Assembly (NCBI GenBank): GCA_030522415.1
Contig: CM060125.1
Location: 1,816,901 to 1,880,900, forward strand
DNA length: 64,000 nt
DNA from: Channallabes apus
Taxonomy: Eukaryota; Chordata; Actinopteri; Siluriformes; Clariidae
Direction: 5' to 3'
The translations under genes were made by a program, and so were the position numbers. Shown here piece by piece: positions 1 through 13,445 of the stretch (its first letter is position 1; each line of letters begins with the position of its first letter). The notes beneath the pieces were generated by a model, which saw nothing but the letters and a program-made list of their open reading frames with translations, was not told the origin of the DNA and searched no databases.

Positions 1-1065
1 CTAGAGCAAACAAAAAGGGGCTTAGAGCCGATCCTTGATGCAGACCCACCTCCACCTTCAACTCTTCTGTCACACCTACTGTACAGCACATCTCACCACT
101 GTCTTACAGCCCTCATACATGTCCTGCACCACTCTAACATACTTTAGTACACTATATTAGCATGTGTCACCTCCTCATTTACTTTGTACAGTCATGAACA
201 TCCCCCCCCCCCCCCCCCCGTTGCCGATTGGCCGAAATTTTGTTGTGTGGCGTAGCCCATGCCAGTTTGTCTATTACTTACTTACAGAGCCAGGGGGTGT
301 GTAAGATTTTTTTTTCCAGTCCATGCACATTTCTTTAAGAAATGCATAACTTTCTTTTAAAGAAATTTGCCATGGCGTCCTTTGTACACTGGGGTTGTCT
401 GTTCCAGTAGCTTATGTTTACCTACCATACACCACGTACTGTATGAGCTGCATTGCGTCAGCCTGACCCTGGCAAAATATAATAACAAAAAAAAATCAAC
501 CTTGATCCAACTTGAGATGTGCCAAACCAGTCCTATGCTATCTTACTGTGGATGCACTGTATTATGCATTTTCACTGTTCAACCATGTCCAGTTTAACCC
601 ATCAGCTTGGCTCCTGTATTATCTCAAGTATAAAAATCAGTAAAAGCACTATAAAACAGTGTGTAGGACACAACTACTACAGGATTGGTATTGAAAAACA
701 CTGATATATGGTGTTGAGATTTATACAGCTTCTATTGATTTGCCATTGATGTTTACACACTCAGGGCTGAGATATTCACATCTGTTTTGAATCGGTGTAA
801 GTACTAGGGAGATGCTGGCAGAATTGAGTTTCCAGGTTTAATTAATTTTAAAAAATTGCTTCAGTGTTGAACACCACTGTAGTAACTAATAAAGGGAAAG
901 GCAAATCCTATAGTACAAACACAGTAGTACTATAAAAAAACATCCTATAGTACAGACTGTCAGGTGTAGATACAGTATGCCTGAGACGTGGAACAGAGCT
1001 TTCCATTGCAGAGTTTGTGCCCTCAGTATTGTTGCAAAAAAAAAAAAAAAAAACAAGAACCATAT

Positions 1066-1203
1066 TCATTCATTCATTCATTCATTCATTTTCTATACCG
1101 CTTAATCCTGTGTTCAGGGTCGCGGGGGACCTGGAGCCTATCCCAGGAGACTTCGGGCACTAGGCGGGGTACACCCTGGACAGGGTGCCAATCCATCGCA
1201 GGG

Positions 1204-1236
<33 letters not shown>

Positions 1237-1465
1237 TCACACACCCAATCACACACTACGGGCAATTTAGGAACGCCAATTAGCCTAATCTGCATATCTT
1301 TGGACTGTGGGAGGAAACCGGAGTACCCGGAGGAAACCCACCAAGCACGGGGAGAACATGCAAACTCCATGCACACAGAGACGGGAATCGAGCCTGGCCG
1401 GGGAATCGAACCCAGACCCTGGAGGTGCAAGGCGACAGTGCTAACCACTACACCACCGCGCCGCC
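1066..1465 (-). mobile_element. tRNA-derived SINE (SINE-A), full length, with 13-bp target duplication
   Basis: On the minus strand this reads as a tRNA-like head (A box near GTGTAGTGGTTAGCACTG, B box GGGTTCGATTCC), a conserved body, an internal GT run, and a 3' tail of GAAT repeats. It is flanked by the direct repeat acaagaaccatat at 1053-1065 and 1466-1478, the mark of LINE-assisted insertion. At least a dozen other copies occur in the window. The open frames across it come from the repeat and are not genes. Confidence 0.9.
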
Positions 1466-2470
1466 ACAAGAACCATATATCATAGAAATACCCAACATAT
1501 TCTCTTACTAACTAATATACTTCAGGGAGGTCTTTTCTGAAATGCAGAACATTTTCTTTTCTGAAATGTTTTCCCTCCATTGTTTATCATTTTTCAACCG
1601 AGCTGTGGGTCTGGAATTACTCCGACTCCTATAGGGGGCTATATTATGGCTATATTATACAAAAAATATTTTGTATACAAAAAGCGAACTAATCTCTCAG
1701 CTCTGTTGCTTGGAGGCTCCCGGTAGAGCTCAGCCATATTCCCTGCTGTCACTTGAGCAGCAGTTGGAGGAAGCACGTTCCCCCTCATTAAATGTTCAAA
1801 ACAAAGAAAAGCGGACGTCTCTTGGTATACGGTGTAGCCAAGCAGAACATATTAACACATCATGCCAAAATAAATAAGGAAATTAGACAACATCCCTGAG
1901 AAAGAACGATGTTGGCCTTCATCTTGGCTTGGATAAGTAAACTCACCTACTGTACACTAGAATGGAATACAGTGAATGAAGCCGTAAAGCTTTTAATATA
2001 TCGGTCTTCTCTCTGCACTCACAGTTAACACTGATTAATTAGTTACCATAACAACAAACAGTTTGCACTGAAATCGTCATACATTAACAGCTTAAAATAA
2101 TACAAAGGTTTTAATACAAATATTATATTATGTAATTATTATTATTATTTGTGCACAGATTCTGGTTTTAAATGAACATAATTCCTTTTAAGCAAGGATG
2201 TTTTTAAAGGTTTGTTACAGTATGTGCCACAATTTTGTACACAAATCATTCTTGAACATTCACTTGTATTGTACCAGTTGGCATTGCTACAGTAGGGTTT
2301 TGCAGACAGTAGGAAATATTGTTCATGTAATTGCAGAAAGAGACTTGAAACTAAAAAAAAGACTTGGTTAAAAAAATAAATTGCATTCAATTATATTTTT
2401 AAAAATGGATTGAGGGTTATTATATTGAGGACAAAACAATGTTTTTCTTTTTTGTAGACATAAAGATGAA

Positions 2471-2799
2471 GTAGCACTGTCGCCTTGCACCTCCAGGGTC
2501 CGGGTTCGATTCCCGTCTCTGTGTGCATGGAGTTTGCATGTTCTCCCCGTGCTTGGTGGGTTTCCTCCGGGTACTCCGGTTTCCTCCCACAGTCCAAAGA
2601 TATGCAGATTAGGCTAACTGGCGTTCCTAAATTGACCATAGTGTGTGTGTGTGTGTGTGTGTGTGTGCTCTGCGATGGATTGGCACGCTGTCCAGGATGT
2701 ACCCTGCCTCGTGCCCTGAGTCTCCTGGGATAGGCTCCAGGTCCCCGCGACCCTAAATACAGGATAAAGCGGTATAGAAGATGAATGAATGAATGAATA
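2471..2799 (+). mobile_element. SINE-A copy with GAAT tail
   Basis: Same family as the copy at 1066-1465 but on the plus strand, with a slightly truncated head starting gtagcactgtcgcc. It has a 28-base GT run at 2641-2668 and ends in GAATGAAT repeats. Imperfect flanking repeats (ataaagatgaa / ataaagataaa) suggest a target duplication. Confidence 0.88.
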
Positions 2800-2847
2800 A
2801 AGATAAAGTTTTACGTGCAATATAGATTTTTGGACAAACCATGTATT

Positions 2848-2883
2848 TATAATAATAATAATAGTAATAATAATAATATTTTA

Positions 2884-2918
<35 letters not shown>
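2848..2918. repeat. Inverted TAA/TTA trinucleotide repeat
   Basis: A run of TAA units is followed directly by a run of ATT units, so the two halves are reverse complements and can fold into an AT-only hairpin. Confidence 0.9.
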
Positions 2919-4689
2919 GTGTGTCCAAAATACCAGACCTTAAACTGCTAACACTAAAATACTAACACAACAACCAGACAATGTGAGAAATATGACTTTA
3001 TTCACTCTTTTAACGTGGTTGGTTTTTAACATTTGCTATAAGTCTTAATCTATTCTAGTATACCTAGTACTGTACGTAGTATTGTAGTATTGGCAGTTGG
3101 AAAAAATGACACCTTTTTGCATATTTTACCATGACCATAAGTAATTGACAACATTATTTGAAATATTTAAACAATTTATGGACACAAAATTTCAAGTTAA
3201 AAAGTCCAGTGCATTTGAACTACCTTATGATTTGGCATTATGACTGATGTCAAAGCCAATTAGTGTCACCTTTTCACCTGTAGGGTTTTCATTCAGTCAC
3301 TAATGTGCAGAGCATGGTATACAGTATGTGCACTCCCATCTGATCCATAGTGGCTAGTTTTTTCTTTGTCAGGTAAATTGCTAACCTTATTTTGGTTAAT
3401 AAAATTGCTAGTGAAAAGTGAATTGGACTTCTCTCATGTCCTTATATCTGAGTGCATCAGGAGCAATTAGTGCTACAGAACACTTTCCCCTGCTCTCTTA
3501 GGCCTCCTCTCTTCCATCTTCCCTCCCTCAGTGTTAACTGTACACTGTTAGCATGACTAATAGTAAGGATGCCCAGTGGATTGCCTGTGCAGTAGAGGCT
3601 GCCCTGGAGAACTGATCTTGTTATTCTATGTCTAGGTAAACCCTCACAAAGCTTTTAAAAGGGGCTGGCAGGTTAGTGCTGCAGTCAAACATTTCCTTGG
3701 AGAATAATTTTTTGTCTGTACTTCGCCCATCCTTTGCTTCTATTTCACCCACCCTAAACACCAGGATGGTGAGAATCACTTGGATACCTTCTTGTATGCA
3801 TGCACATAAGTGCTGAAACCTTTACCAAAGTCACCAAGTGATGTTCGATGCAGAATGTGCTATAAATAGTGCTGTCATATAGCCGTGTCCCCTTTTCTTC
3901 TCACCATATGGAGTTATACACAGTTGGTAATGAATATTGTCAGACCTCTTATTCCATCTGCTGTGATGAGTCTATGTATTCTTCTGTAAGTGCTTTTAGT
4001 AAAACACCATAGAACAATGTGATATCTGGTAGCTTTATGTTGGTTCTCCCTTGTAAGCAGTGCTAGCATCCTAAGCAATGGGTAGGAGTAGGTTAGTGGT
4101 TTAGGGATTGGATTGCTGATCAGAAGGTTCAAACCTCAGAACCAGCATAAGCAACATCAGTACAGCTTGCTTCCAAGGTACTGGATGTTTGATATTCGTT
4201 CTATTCATAGGATAAATTTAGGATAAATAAGGTTACAAAAACAGAATACTCACTTTGATTTGTTTTTAAATATTGTAACTACTGCCTGTCTAATAGTTAC
4301 AGTACATTTAATAGTTAACTATTTTATTAGCAATCATATATTAGGCTGAGACACCATAGATTATTAACATTTACTCTAGGACACAATGGAACATCGCAGT
4401 TAAAATTAGTTAATAAACTGTGAAAAGTAAAAAAAGGACAAAAAAAAAAAAAAACACATGCATTTTATTATTTATTGTGTTCAGATGGTTTATCCAATTA
4501 ACTCCCCAGCTAATTGTTTATGTTTATATTATTAACCTTGGAGCAAATTTAGAACGTATGTAAGGAAGGAAGGAATCCGCTAAGAGTCAGTAGCTGCTAG
4601 TTGCGGTTTTAGAGGCTTAAGTGGCATACAGTATACTGTAGGTTGTGTGTTTTTTATAAATCAGTGCACAACACTTAGCAGATTAATAC

Positions 4690-5640
4690 ACTAATATCTC
4701 ATCAGCCAATCACATGGCAGCAACTCAGTGCATTGAGGCATGTAGACATGGTCAAGACGATCTGGTGAAGTTCAAACCGAGCATCAGAGGCAGGCGTTAA
4801 AGGCTAGAATGGAAGAAAAGGGATTTAAGTGACTTCGAACGTAGCATGTTGGTTCCAAATGGCTGACCTGAGTATTTTTGAAACTGCTGAGATACTGGGA
4901 TTTTCACACACAACAATCTCTAGGGTTTTAGAAAATGGTCTGAAAAAGAGAAAGTATCCAGTGAGTGTCAGTTCTCTGGGTGAAAATACCTAGTTGACAT
5001 CAGAGGAGAATAGCTAGACTGGTTTGAGGTGATAGAAAAGTAACAGTCACTCAAATTGCATGTCGTTACAACCGAGGTATGCCAAAGAAAATCTTTGAAT
5101 GCACAACATGTCGAACCTTGAAGCAGATGGGCTACAGTAGCTGTCCACTAAAAACAGGATACTGAGGCTACAATTCACATGTGCTAACCAAAAGTGGACA
5201 ATAGAAGAAAAACAACATTGCCTGGTCTGATGAGTCTTATTTTGCATAAACAACATGAAAGCATGGATCCATCCTGCCTTGTATCAACGTTTCAGGCTGG
5301 TGGTACTGGCGTAATGGTGTGGGGGATATTTTCTTTGCACAATTTGGGCCGTTTGGGTAGCATTGTGTAACATGTACTGTACCAAAGCTAAAATCATCTC
5401 AAGCTGGCTTCGGGAAACATGCAGTGAGTACAATATCCTCAAATGGCCTCCACAGTCACCAGATCGCCATCCAGTAAAGTATCTTTGGGCTTCGCATCAT
5501 GAATGTGCAGCCGACAAATCTGCAACAACTTCATGACATCATGTCAATATGGGCCAAAATCTCTAAGGAATGTTTCCTGCACCTCATTCAATTCGTACCC
5601 ATGAAAAATTAAGGCAATTCTGAAGGGGAAAAGTCGGTCC
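4690..5640 (+). pseudogene. Tc1-like transposase relic
   Basis: Nucleotide blocks match the layout of a common fish Tc1-family transposon. They include the region coding for the helix-turn-helix domain, the stretch around 5200-5240 that encodes the 'W-SDES' type catalytic segment, and the 'WPPQSPD' type block near 5443-5470 (cctccacagtcaccagatcg). The reading frame is broken by many stops, frameshifts and at least two deletions, so no transposase can be made. The element is cut-and-paste DNA of the DD34E group. The family assignment is from recognition, not a search. Confidence 0.8.
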
Positions 5641-6719
5641 ATCATTTAAAGTATGATTTGTAACAAGGCTGTTTTGCAGTGCTATACAATGAATAAGTTT
5701 AAGGTATTAGGGCCTGAGTGCATGGAAGTTGAGCTTCAGAGTAAATCTGGCCCAGGGATTATAATTCTCCACATATGGATTATCCTGAGTAGCAACATGA
5801 AATACAAGAGCAACTGTGCAATGACAAAAACAACCTTGGAGCTGAAAACAAGGACAATGTAATGATGATCAGAAATGGAATGTTTGCGGATGAGACTAAA
5901 ATTGACAAAATTGATAACGTCAGTCTGCCTCAGCTGCCTTCATAAAATACTGAACAAAAACAATACCAACCTGGTTCTTTCCAGACATTCTGATCAATGA
6001 CAATATACTGTTTGCATAAGCATGTGTTCATGAGTATAAAAGGTTGGCAACTCCTTTTTAGTGCTGTGGGATACGGTTTCTGCATACTGCATAAGAAACA
6101 CTTCCACACAATATCTTGCAACATTATGAAGACCATTGCCTCATTTTCAGCCAAAAAAAAAAAATTCTGTTCTTTCACAAATTATCCTGCCAGGGACTGT
6201 CTTCAGAGGGTTCAAGAAATCCGATTTCCATTGCTGGTTTATTTTTGTGTTGCCAGTTGAATCCATTCCCAACATATATATATATAAAATAACTTCTAAA
6301 ATGCCTTAAATTGTCCTTACTGTTAGATTCATATACTTCTCTGTGTCCTATCTGAGATATTTTCTTCTTACTACCTGGTAGAGGTAATAAGAAGACTGAT
6401 ATTGTTTTTCTTCAAGTCTGATTTGCTTTTAATTCACTTCCTTTGATTATTGTTTCATTGTTGAGTCTCTCTTAGGTTTAATCTGGTGCTAAAGCCTGAC
6501 AAGTAGAATCTGTTCTTGTTTCAGGATACTGATTGAATGCCCTCATACACTGTCTTCTTCATCTTCGGATATAACCGATATAATTATAACGGATATAATA
6601 CATTTGGATGAACAGTTGAATCAGCTGTAGTCCAGTAAATATCTAAAACTAAGCATAATAGACATATTTATAATGACTTAAGCTGTAACTTTTATACACT
6701 TACACACACCAAATCATTC

Positions 6720-6925
6720 ACAGCAGGGAACTTGGAAATGTCAATTATCTCCTAATTTAATGTCTTTGCATCTTGGGAGGAGAACAGAGTACCCAGAAGA
6801 AACCCGCCTAGCATGGGAAACATGCAAACTCCATGTGCATGGAGAATCAAACCAGGCAGGAATCAAACCATCAGCTCTGGAGGTGCATGGCTACTGTGCT
6901 AATCACTACGCCACCATGTCTCCAC
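6720..6925 (-). mobile_element. Diverged SINE-A 5' half
   Basis: Reverse complement of the SINE-A head and body, clearly older than the copy at 1066: the B box region and the 'acccagaagaaacccgcc' block carry many substitutions. The GT run and GAAT tail are missing. Confidence 0.75.
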
Positions 6926-8070
6926 ACAAACAGTGTGTACCCCTTATTTACACTGCAAAAAAAGTAGTGATTTGGATTTAAATAAGCAGATAAGAGCCTT
7001 TATTGGATAATTAATAATTACTGCAGTGATTCATATTTTTCAGGTGCAACAATTCTTTTAAGTCGATCTGACACAGGGGTAGCGGTTAATTTCCATGTCG
7101 GAAGAATTAACTTGTGCTCCGAGAAAAGATGTTCTTGTGTTTTAGATGGGTCAAATTATTGGCCTTCATCAATCAAAGGAAACAACTAAGGAGACAAATG
7201 ATAATACTGCAATTGGATTAAGAACTGTTTTCAACACATTCTTAAAAGTAAGAAGGGTACTACTTAATGAAAGTAAAGTATTATGAATGACCTGTCACGT
7301 TCTGTTATGTTGGACTGTGGGCTTGGTGTTGAGGCATAGATGCAGAGGGGATGCAGTGAAACAGTCTTGAATGAGAATCAAACAAACAAAGAGCAAACGA
7401 ACAAAACATGAACTAAGGAAGTTGGCTAAAAACATGGAGCATGCTAACAAACGAGAACTCAAAACACAGACTCGGGATTACAGTACAGACATGGGGATAC
7501 AAACTGGACGAGACAAGACATACTAAACAGCCTAGAGGACTAAACACAAGGGACTATACATGCAAGGGATAAACAAACAAGACAGGCTTGGCTAGGTCTA
7601 CTGGCTGAGCTGCACATTAGCTGCTAAGCTAGCTCATAGCTAATCAGACTAATGGCAAAACAGGCTAGTAGCCTGAGACCCAAGGGAATGAACAGACAGG
7701 GTGCACAGCAGACTAGGTATGAAACAGACTAAGAACTCTAAAGGTTAGTGGCTAAAGATGTTAGTACGTAAACAGACTAAGAGCTAAGCAGACAAGGAGA
7801 CTAGACAGACTCAAAGACTAGACAGACTAAGATCTAAACATGTTAGTATCACCCTCATTAGTATTTAAACAGACTAATAACTAAACATGCAATGGGCGTT
7901 ACTTACACAAAAGGGTAAACACAAAAGGCTAATTCTCCTAGAGGCTAATCCTGCTAGGAGACAAAGAGACATAAACTAAATCAAAGCAAATACAAACTTA
8001 AAGAGCTCCAGAAACTAAATGCCAACTACAACAAAACCCACATAACAGAAATTATATCACTTTAATGCTC

Positions 8071-8179
8071 GACCCAGTTTCCCAGAACAAACAGGTATTT
8101 ATAACAATGCTAATGAGCCTCCTCAGTTCAGGTGAGCATCCACATCACCTGACTGAGGAGGCTTCTGGGAAACTGGGTC
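8071..8179. repeat. Long nested hairpin
   Basis: The outer arms at 8071-8087 and 8163-8179 are perfect 17-bp reverse complements (gacccagtttcccagaa). The inner arms at 8117-8135 and 8145-8162 pair over 18 bp with one extra base. The fold is longer than chance would give. Confidence 0.85.
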
Positions 8180-8205
8180 TAGAAACAAAAACTACAAACT
8201 AAAAA

Positions 8206-8221
8206 CACTGCCCTCTAGTGG
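8206..8221 (-). promoter_or_regulatory. CTCF-core-like motif
   Basis: Read on the minus strand this is ccactagagggcagtg, a close match to the CTCF core consensus. It lies at the edge of a repeat, so it may simply be part of that element. Binding is not shown. Confidence 0.35.
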
Positions 8222-8698
8222 GCAACCCTCACAGACCGTAATCAGAGGTCATTAAAAAAAAAAAAACAGATGACAGTAGAAATCCCAGCTATATTTAGTA
8301 GTGAAAGTTCTTAAATACACACATAAATTAATCACCACAGAGTCGGGCTCTACTAACTTCACATCAACTTCACTCAATCCATTAATGGAATTTTTCTTCC
8401 TTAATGGCACAGGCATATTTCACGATGACAATGCCAAAATTCATTGGGCTTAAATAGTGAAAGAGTGGTTCTGGGAGCATGAGCAATCATTTTCACACCT
8501 GAAGTAGACACTGTCCTGACCTTAAATTCATTGAAAGTCTTTAGGATGAAAGTCTGGAGAAAATCTTGCAAAAACGTCCTGAACAGGAAAAAAGTTAATC
8601 AAACTGTAATCAAAGCTAAAGGCCTTTTATCTGTATATGTACAGTCAATATAAAAATGGTTCCCCTGTTAAATTTTCAGGTGTTTGTTATGTAAAATG

Positions 8699-8900
8699 GT
8701 GTCATAGTGGTTGGCACTGCGGCCTTGCATCTCCAGGGTCGAGGGTTTGATTCCCGGTCTGTGTACATGAAGTCTGCATGTTCTCCCCGTGCTTGGTGGG
8801 TTTCCTCCGGGTACTCTGCTTTGAGGAATCGGTTAAGTGGCGTTCCCGAGTTGCCCCTCATTAAAGTAGTGTTTGTGTGTGTGTGCGTGCCCTGCGTTTG
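8699..8900 (+). mobile_element. Diverged SINE-A copy, internally deleted
   Basis: The head with A and B boxes (8706-8757) and the body up to the GT run are present. The segment that usually encodes 'ttcctcccacagtccaaagat' is deleted near 8820, and the 3' half is lost after the gccctgcg block. Confidence 0.8.
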
Positions 8901-9069
8901 TCTTTGTACCATAATGTAGCAGTTATTGTTCATGTAGCATTCAAAGTTTTGTTCATGCTAACAATAAATACTGTAGCTTTGCCTGGTTTCAAATTGTAAA
9001 AGTGACTGAACCTTTAGCTGGCTGTATCAGTTCTCTCTATCTGTATAATTACTATTATTAATGTAATGA

Positions 9070-9806
<737 letters not shown>

Positions 9807-10110
9807 GGCTCCTTCTGCTGATTCTCCAGTGGCCATGTCTGCTTTTTTTCCTCCCCTCTGACTTACCCAACACTTTTCTGTTTTCATTTGTATGAGTTAT
9901 TTATTTATGACTATCTTTATTGTATCAAGTAATTGTTTGTACGAAGGTGTGCGTCTGTGACGCATGTCCAAAGCGAAGGTACCATAAGAAACCTTGTTGT
10001 TTCATGACTGTCTGATTCACTGTAAATGGCATGCCTCAGATACTGTATGGGATTTTTTGTGCTTTTTTTCCCAAGCATACTGTTTTGTGGTTTTTGTCCA
10101 GACTGGGAAA

Positions 10111-10144
<34 letters not shown>

Positions 10145-10560
10145 ATATACTGATGACAAAATACATGGTAAATGTATGTTATGGTTCCTCCTTTGAGCCT
10201 AAGTGTAAATAGCCCATGAGAAGTAAGATCCAGTGTCTGTGTTGCCATAGGAGACATTGTAAGATTATTACTGTTTCTGATTAGAAGCCATTGGAGCTTT
10301 GTGTTTCACTTTAGCCAGCAGTCTATGTTCGATCTGAGGACAATGACCCAGGGATAAAATACCCATTGCTCTGGGATGTGGAGTCCCTGACTGCTCCTGC
10401 TATGTTTAGTCATACTGTACATCTGTGCCATTATCGCTTTTCTTATTATTTGCTGTCAGTTCAAATAATTATATATTGTGCTCAATCCTAGTTAATATGT
10501 AGCAGCCTTGACAATTGGATTCTGTAGCCTTCAGGTTGAAAACAATAAAGATATTGTAAG
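9807..10560 (+). other. nsg2: nsg2 3' UTR
   Basis: Non-coding sequence follows the stop codon. It contains a 30-base A run at 10114-10143 and ends near the AATAAA at 10544-10549. No other good polyadenylation hexamer was seen before this. Confidence 0.6.
10544..10549 (+). promoter_or_regulatory. nsg2: Probable nsg2 polyadenylation signal AATAAA
   Basis: Canonical hexamer 738 bp past the stop, followed within 30 bp by a TG-rich stretch (attgtgtgtactgtatgtg) typical of the downstream element. Confidence 0.6.
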
Positions 10561-12510
10561 ACATTGTGTGTACTGTATGTGAGTGTCAGGTTACTTATTT
10601 GTCTCTGTATAGCTTTCTTCTCACGCAACATAGTCACTGACAGTGGTACAGTAAGTGTACTGAGTGATATAGCGATATAGTTAATGGAGTACAATTCACA
10701 GGTCAAGACAATATATCCACAAAAATACAGTCAACTCCTGAATTATTGCCACTGTAGATGCAAATAAGTTTCAAAAAGGGATATGTGCATTCGTTATTCA
10801 TCTCAAGAAACTGCTTAATTGTAATACCCAGTATGGGACAGGGGAATTCTCACAGGTTATCGTGTGTATACGCATGCTCCTAGGTGCAGTTCACCATAGC
10901 CAATTCCAATTTTATTTCACAATGGTTACCACTAAGCAGCTTTATATACAGATATATATTGAGATGTATCCCTTATGAGCAACTAGAGGCAGTGTTAGCA
11001 AGGAAGAACATCCTAAGATGATAGTCTAAATGCATCAGCTAGTATTAAAATGCATAATATTTGACATTGACAAAACTTGGGGTTTTTTATTCTTAGTCTA
11101 AAACATTTTTACAGGACATCTTATAAATGCAATTGAACAAATAAAAATTCATTTTATACTTGCTCATTGCTGTTAAGTCTTGATATAAAACTAAAAATGC
11201 ACATGGTATTTAAGCTGAAAAATCGAAATAAAATCCATGAGAAGGGGAGCACTTGGCCATATCAAGTACACCTATCAGGAGATAGAAATATCTATGTGAA
11301 ATTAAAAAAATACAGTACAGTTCTAGAGTAACATCTTTGGAACAGATACGTCAAGACTACTGTACCTACTGCAGGATTAGTACCAGGATTATGGGAGTAG
11401 TTGAGTCTAAGGAAGGGAAGGAAGTGCTGATTAACTGAAACACACTATAATATGTTATCGCAGCCAGTGACACTGGTTCTGTTGATGATGTGGCTGCGGT
11501 TATAAGCAGGAGGATCAATTTTCATGTGTATATCCCTGAATTATCTGCTTAGATTCAGCCCAATGCTGTTATTGGCTATTGTATGTGTTCCTAGACTGCT
11601 GTATGACATCAGCCTGAAGCGTCAACATGTTTCCTGCTCTAAATCATTGTGAAATGGCAGAGGCGTGATTGAATGTGTAGACTCGGTGGATTAGATTAAG
11701 GAGATCTACAGTAACAACACACTTCCTCATTAAGAATAAAGGGGACAGTTTTCATCCAGTTGTAGATTTTAGTTTTATAAATGACTGAACTGGTAACCAA
11801 ATGCCTTTTGAATGTTTAGATTAATGTTTAGACTCAGATTTGATTAATGCCATGAATGTGTTTGATTAATGTTTCCATATCCACATCTCTTCAGAACACA
11901 AAAGGTTTGCAAATGAGGAGAAGCATTCCTATTAAAAGTTCAGGCTCTGTCAAGCACTATGAGTGTTGTCGAGATTTGGGCATATGACCCTGCTCAGAAG
12001 TTACTGTTATATTTATATAACTGGTTCATGTGTGCCTCTAACAAGCAGCATGCCATCTTGTCAATGTTTCAGTATTTGTTATAAATGAATACTTATGAAA
12101 GAGCTCTCTAACACATGACCTGACTACACAATTCACTGGTGTGAAGATTCATTGCTATGCATAAGTGTTTCTAACCCGCTGATGTGTGAGAGTACCAGGG
12201 AACATTAATGGCATATTTGCTTCCACCAGGGAACACTAATAAAATATTTTCATGAAACATATTAAACAGCACCGACCAAGCAGAATTCCTGGTCATTCAA
12301 AGTAAATGACAATCAAGTCAAACAGTCATTTTGTGGTTTTCTTTTAATGTCTTTAAATGTTTGCATCTGTGCACAAGGACGTACCAAAGTTCTATTCTCA
12401 ACATCTGGTAGTTATCTAGTTCTGTCTGTGCTATACTCTATACTGTATGTATCTAATGTTAGATCTGTCATGGTTGTAGTTAGAAAATGTTTAACAATAA
12501 TACAATACAG

Positions 12511-12700
12511 GTGTAGCTCAGTGGTTAAGGCGTTGGACTACGGTTCAGAAGATCCCAGGTTCAAACCCCACAACCACCAAGTTGCCACTGTTGGGCCCTT
12601 GAGCAAGGCCCTTAACCCTCAACTGCTCAGATGTGTAATGAGATAAAAATGTAAGTCGCTCTGGATAAGAGCGTCTGCCAAATGCTTAAATGTAAATGTA
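12511..12700 (+). mobile_element. tRNA-derived SINE (SINE-V, DANA/HE1-like)
   Basis: The head has an A box (gtgtagctcagtggttaag) and B box (ggttcaaacccc). The body has the widely shared fish block gcccttgagcaaggccctta, then the tail block taagtcgctctggataagag, ending in AATGTAAATGT repeats. The layout and boxes support the SINE call; the family name is by recognition. Confidence 0.88.
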
Positions 12701-12784
12701 CAGTTGTAGTAGATTTAAATATTTAATGTTTATAATAACCATTTATTACAGTATAACCATATAATAATATATTATTATAATATT

Positions 12785-12960
12785 ATTATTTATACCGATT
12801 ATCCTGTGTTGGGTCCTGGGGCTTGTCCCAAGGAACCCAGGGCACAAGACAGAGTACACCCTGAATGGGTACACATACAGTACACGTGTGTGTTCAATTG
12901 GACCAAAGTCTGGGGAGTTTGAAGGCCAGGTCAGCATCACTCTGGTGATTTGTACTGCAT
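12785..12960 (-). mobile_element. Decayed SINE-A tail followed by Tc1-like fragment
   Basis: 12785-12890 reads on the minus strand like the SINE-A 3' half (gtccc-aggaaccc-agggca...acaccctg). 12895-12960 resembles a fish Tc1-family block also present at 36500-36560. Both are strongly diverged. Confidence 0.5.
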
Positions 12961-13074
12961 TGTATTTTCTGTGGTATCACACTAAACTGGTTGGCTTTTC
13001 ATCCCTGTGGGCATGGGAGAGCCCTATCAATCATGATAATTGATATGATCAATGTTTTAATGTTATGGCTGATT

Positions 13075-13129
13075 GGTGTGCGTGCGTGCGTGCGTGCGTG
13101 CGTGCGTGTGTGTGTGTGTGTGAGTGAGA
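13075..13129. repeat. (GTGC)n/(GT)n microsatellite
   Basis: About seven GTGC units run directly into about nine GT units. Confidence 0.95.
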
Positions 13130-13247
13130 TGTGGTTATTGTCAAAATACAGTACATTCAGTATAAATGACCTTTGATCCACCTGGATAAAAATTATACTT
13201 GCTTATATACATATGCATATAATAGTTTGTTTTATACAGTATATATA

Positions 13248-13445
13248 TTCAATTCAGTTTTATTTGTATAGCACTTTTAACAATTGATATTGTCTCAAAA
13301 CAGCTATACACAATCAAAAGAACTATTTAAGTTTGATATATAATAAGATATATATCATTTATGTAAGGTGGGAATTATTATGTAATAGAACAGAGCATAC
13401 TTCATACTTCAAACTGAATCTAGAAACAACCCCAGAAACCAGTGA
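13248..13445 (-). mobile_element. Truncated L2-type LINE 3' tail
   Basis: On the minus strand this ends in the block reading ...acaaataaaactgaattgaat, nearly identical to the tail of the larger LINE copy at 28165-29863. Only the last ~200 bp survive. Confidence 0.75.

Larger units (their letters stand above)
7290..8250. repeat. Unclassified dispersed-repeat candidate with degenerate internal repeats
   Basis: This block has an A-rich, internally repetitive middle: variants of 'aaacagactaagagctaa' recur between about 7680 and 7890. It ends in a long hairpin and a ctgccctctagtgggc box. Such endings are typical of short fish transposable elements, but I could not find clear terminal repeats, so class and exact borders are uncertain. 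Confidence 0.35.

Noticed and set aside
961..1010. Possible upstream nsg2 exon (attgcagagttt resembles the conserved IAEF codons)
   Set aside because: The preceding codons do not match the family and no acceptor or full exon can be built around it.
1201..1465. CRISPR-like regularly spaced repeats
   Set aside because: The spacing comes from microsatellite units inside a eukaryotic SINE. No spacer-repeat array exists in the window.
988..1485. 165-codon open frame with a His/Thr repeat
   Set aside because: It reads through SINE-A and its CA run; the same translated segments recur at every SINE-A copy.
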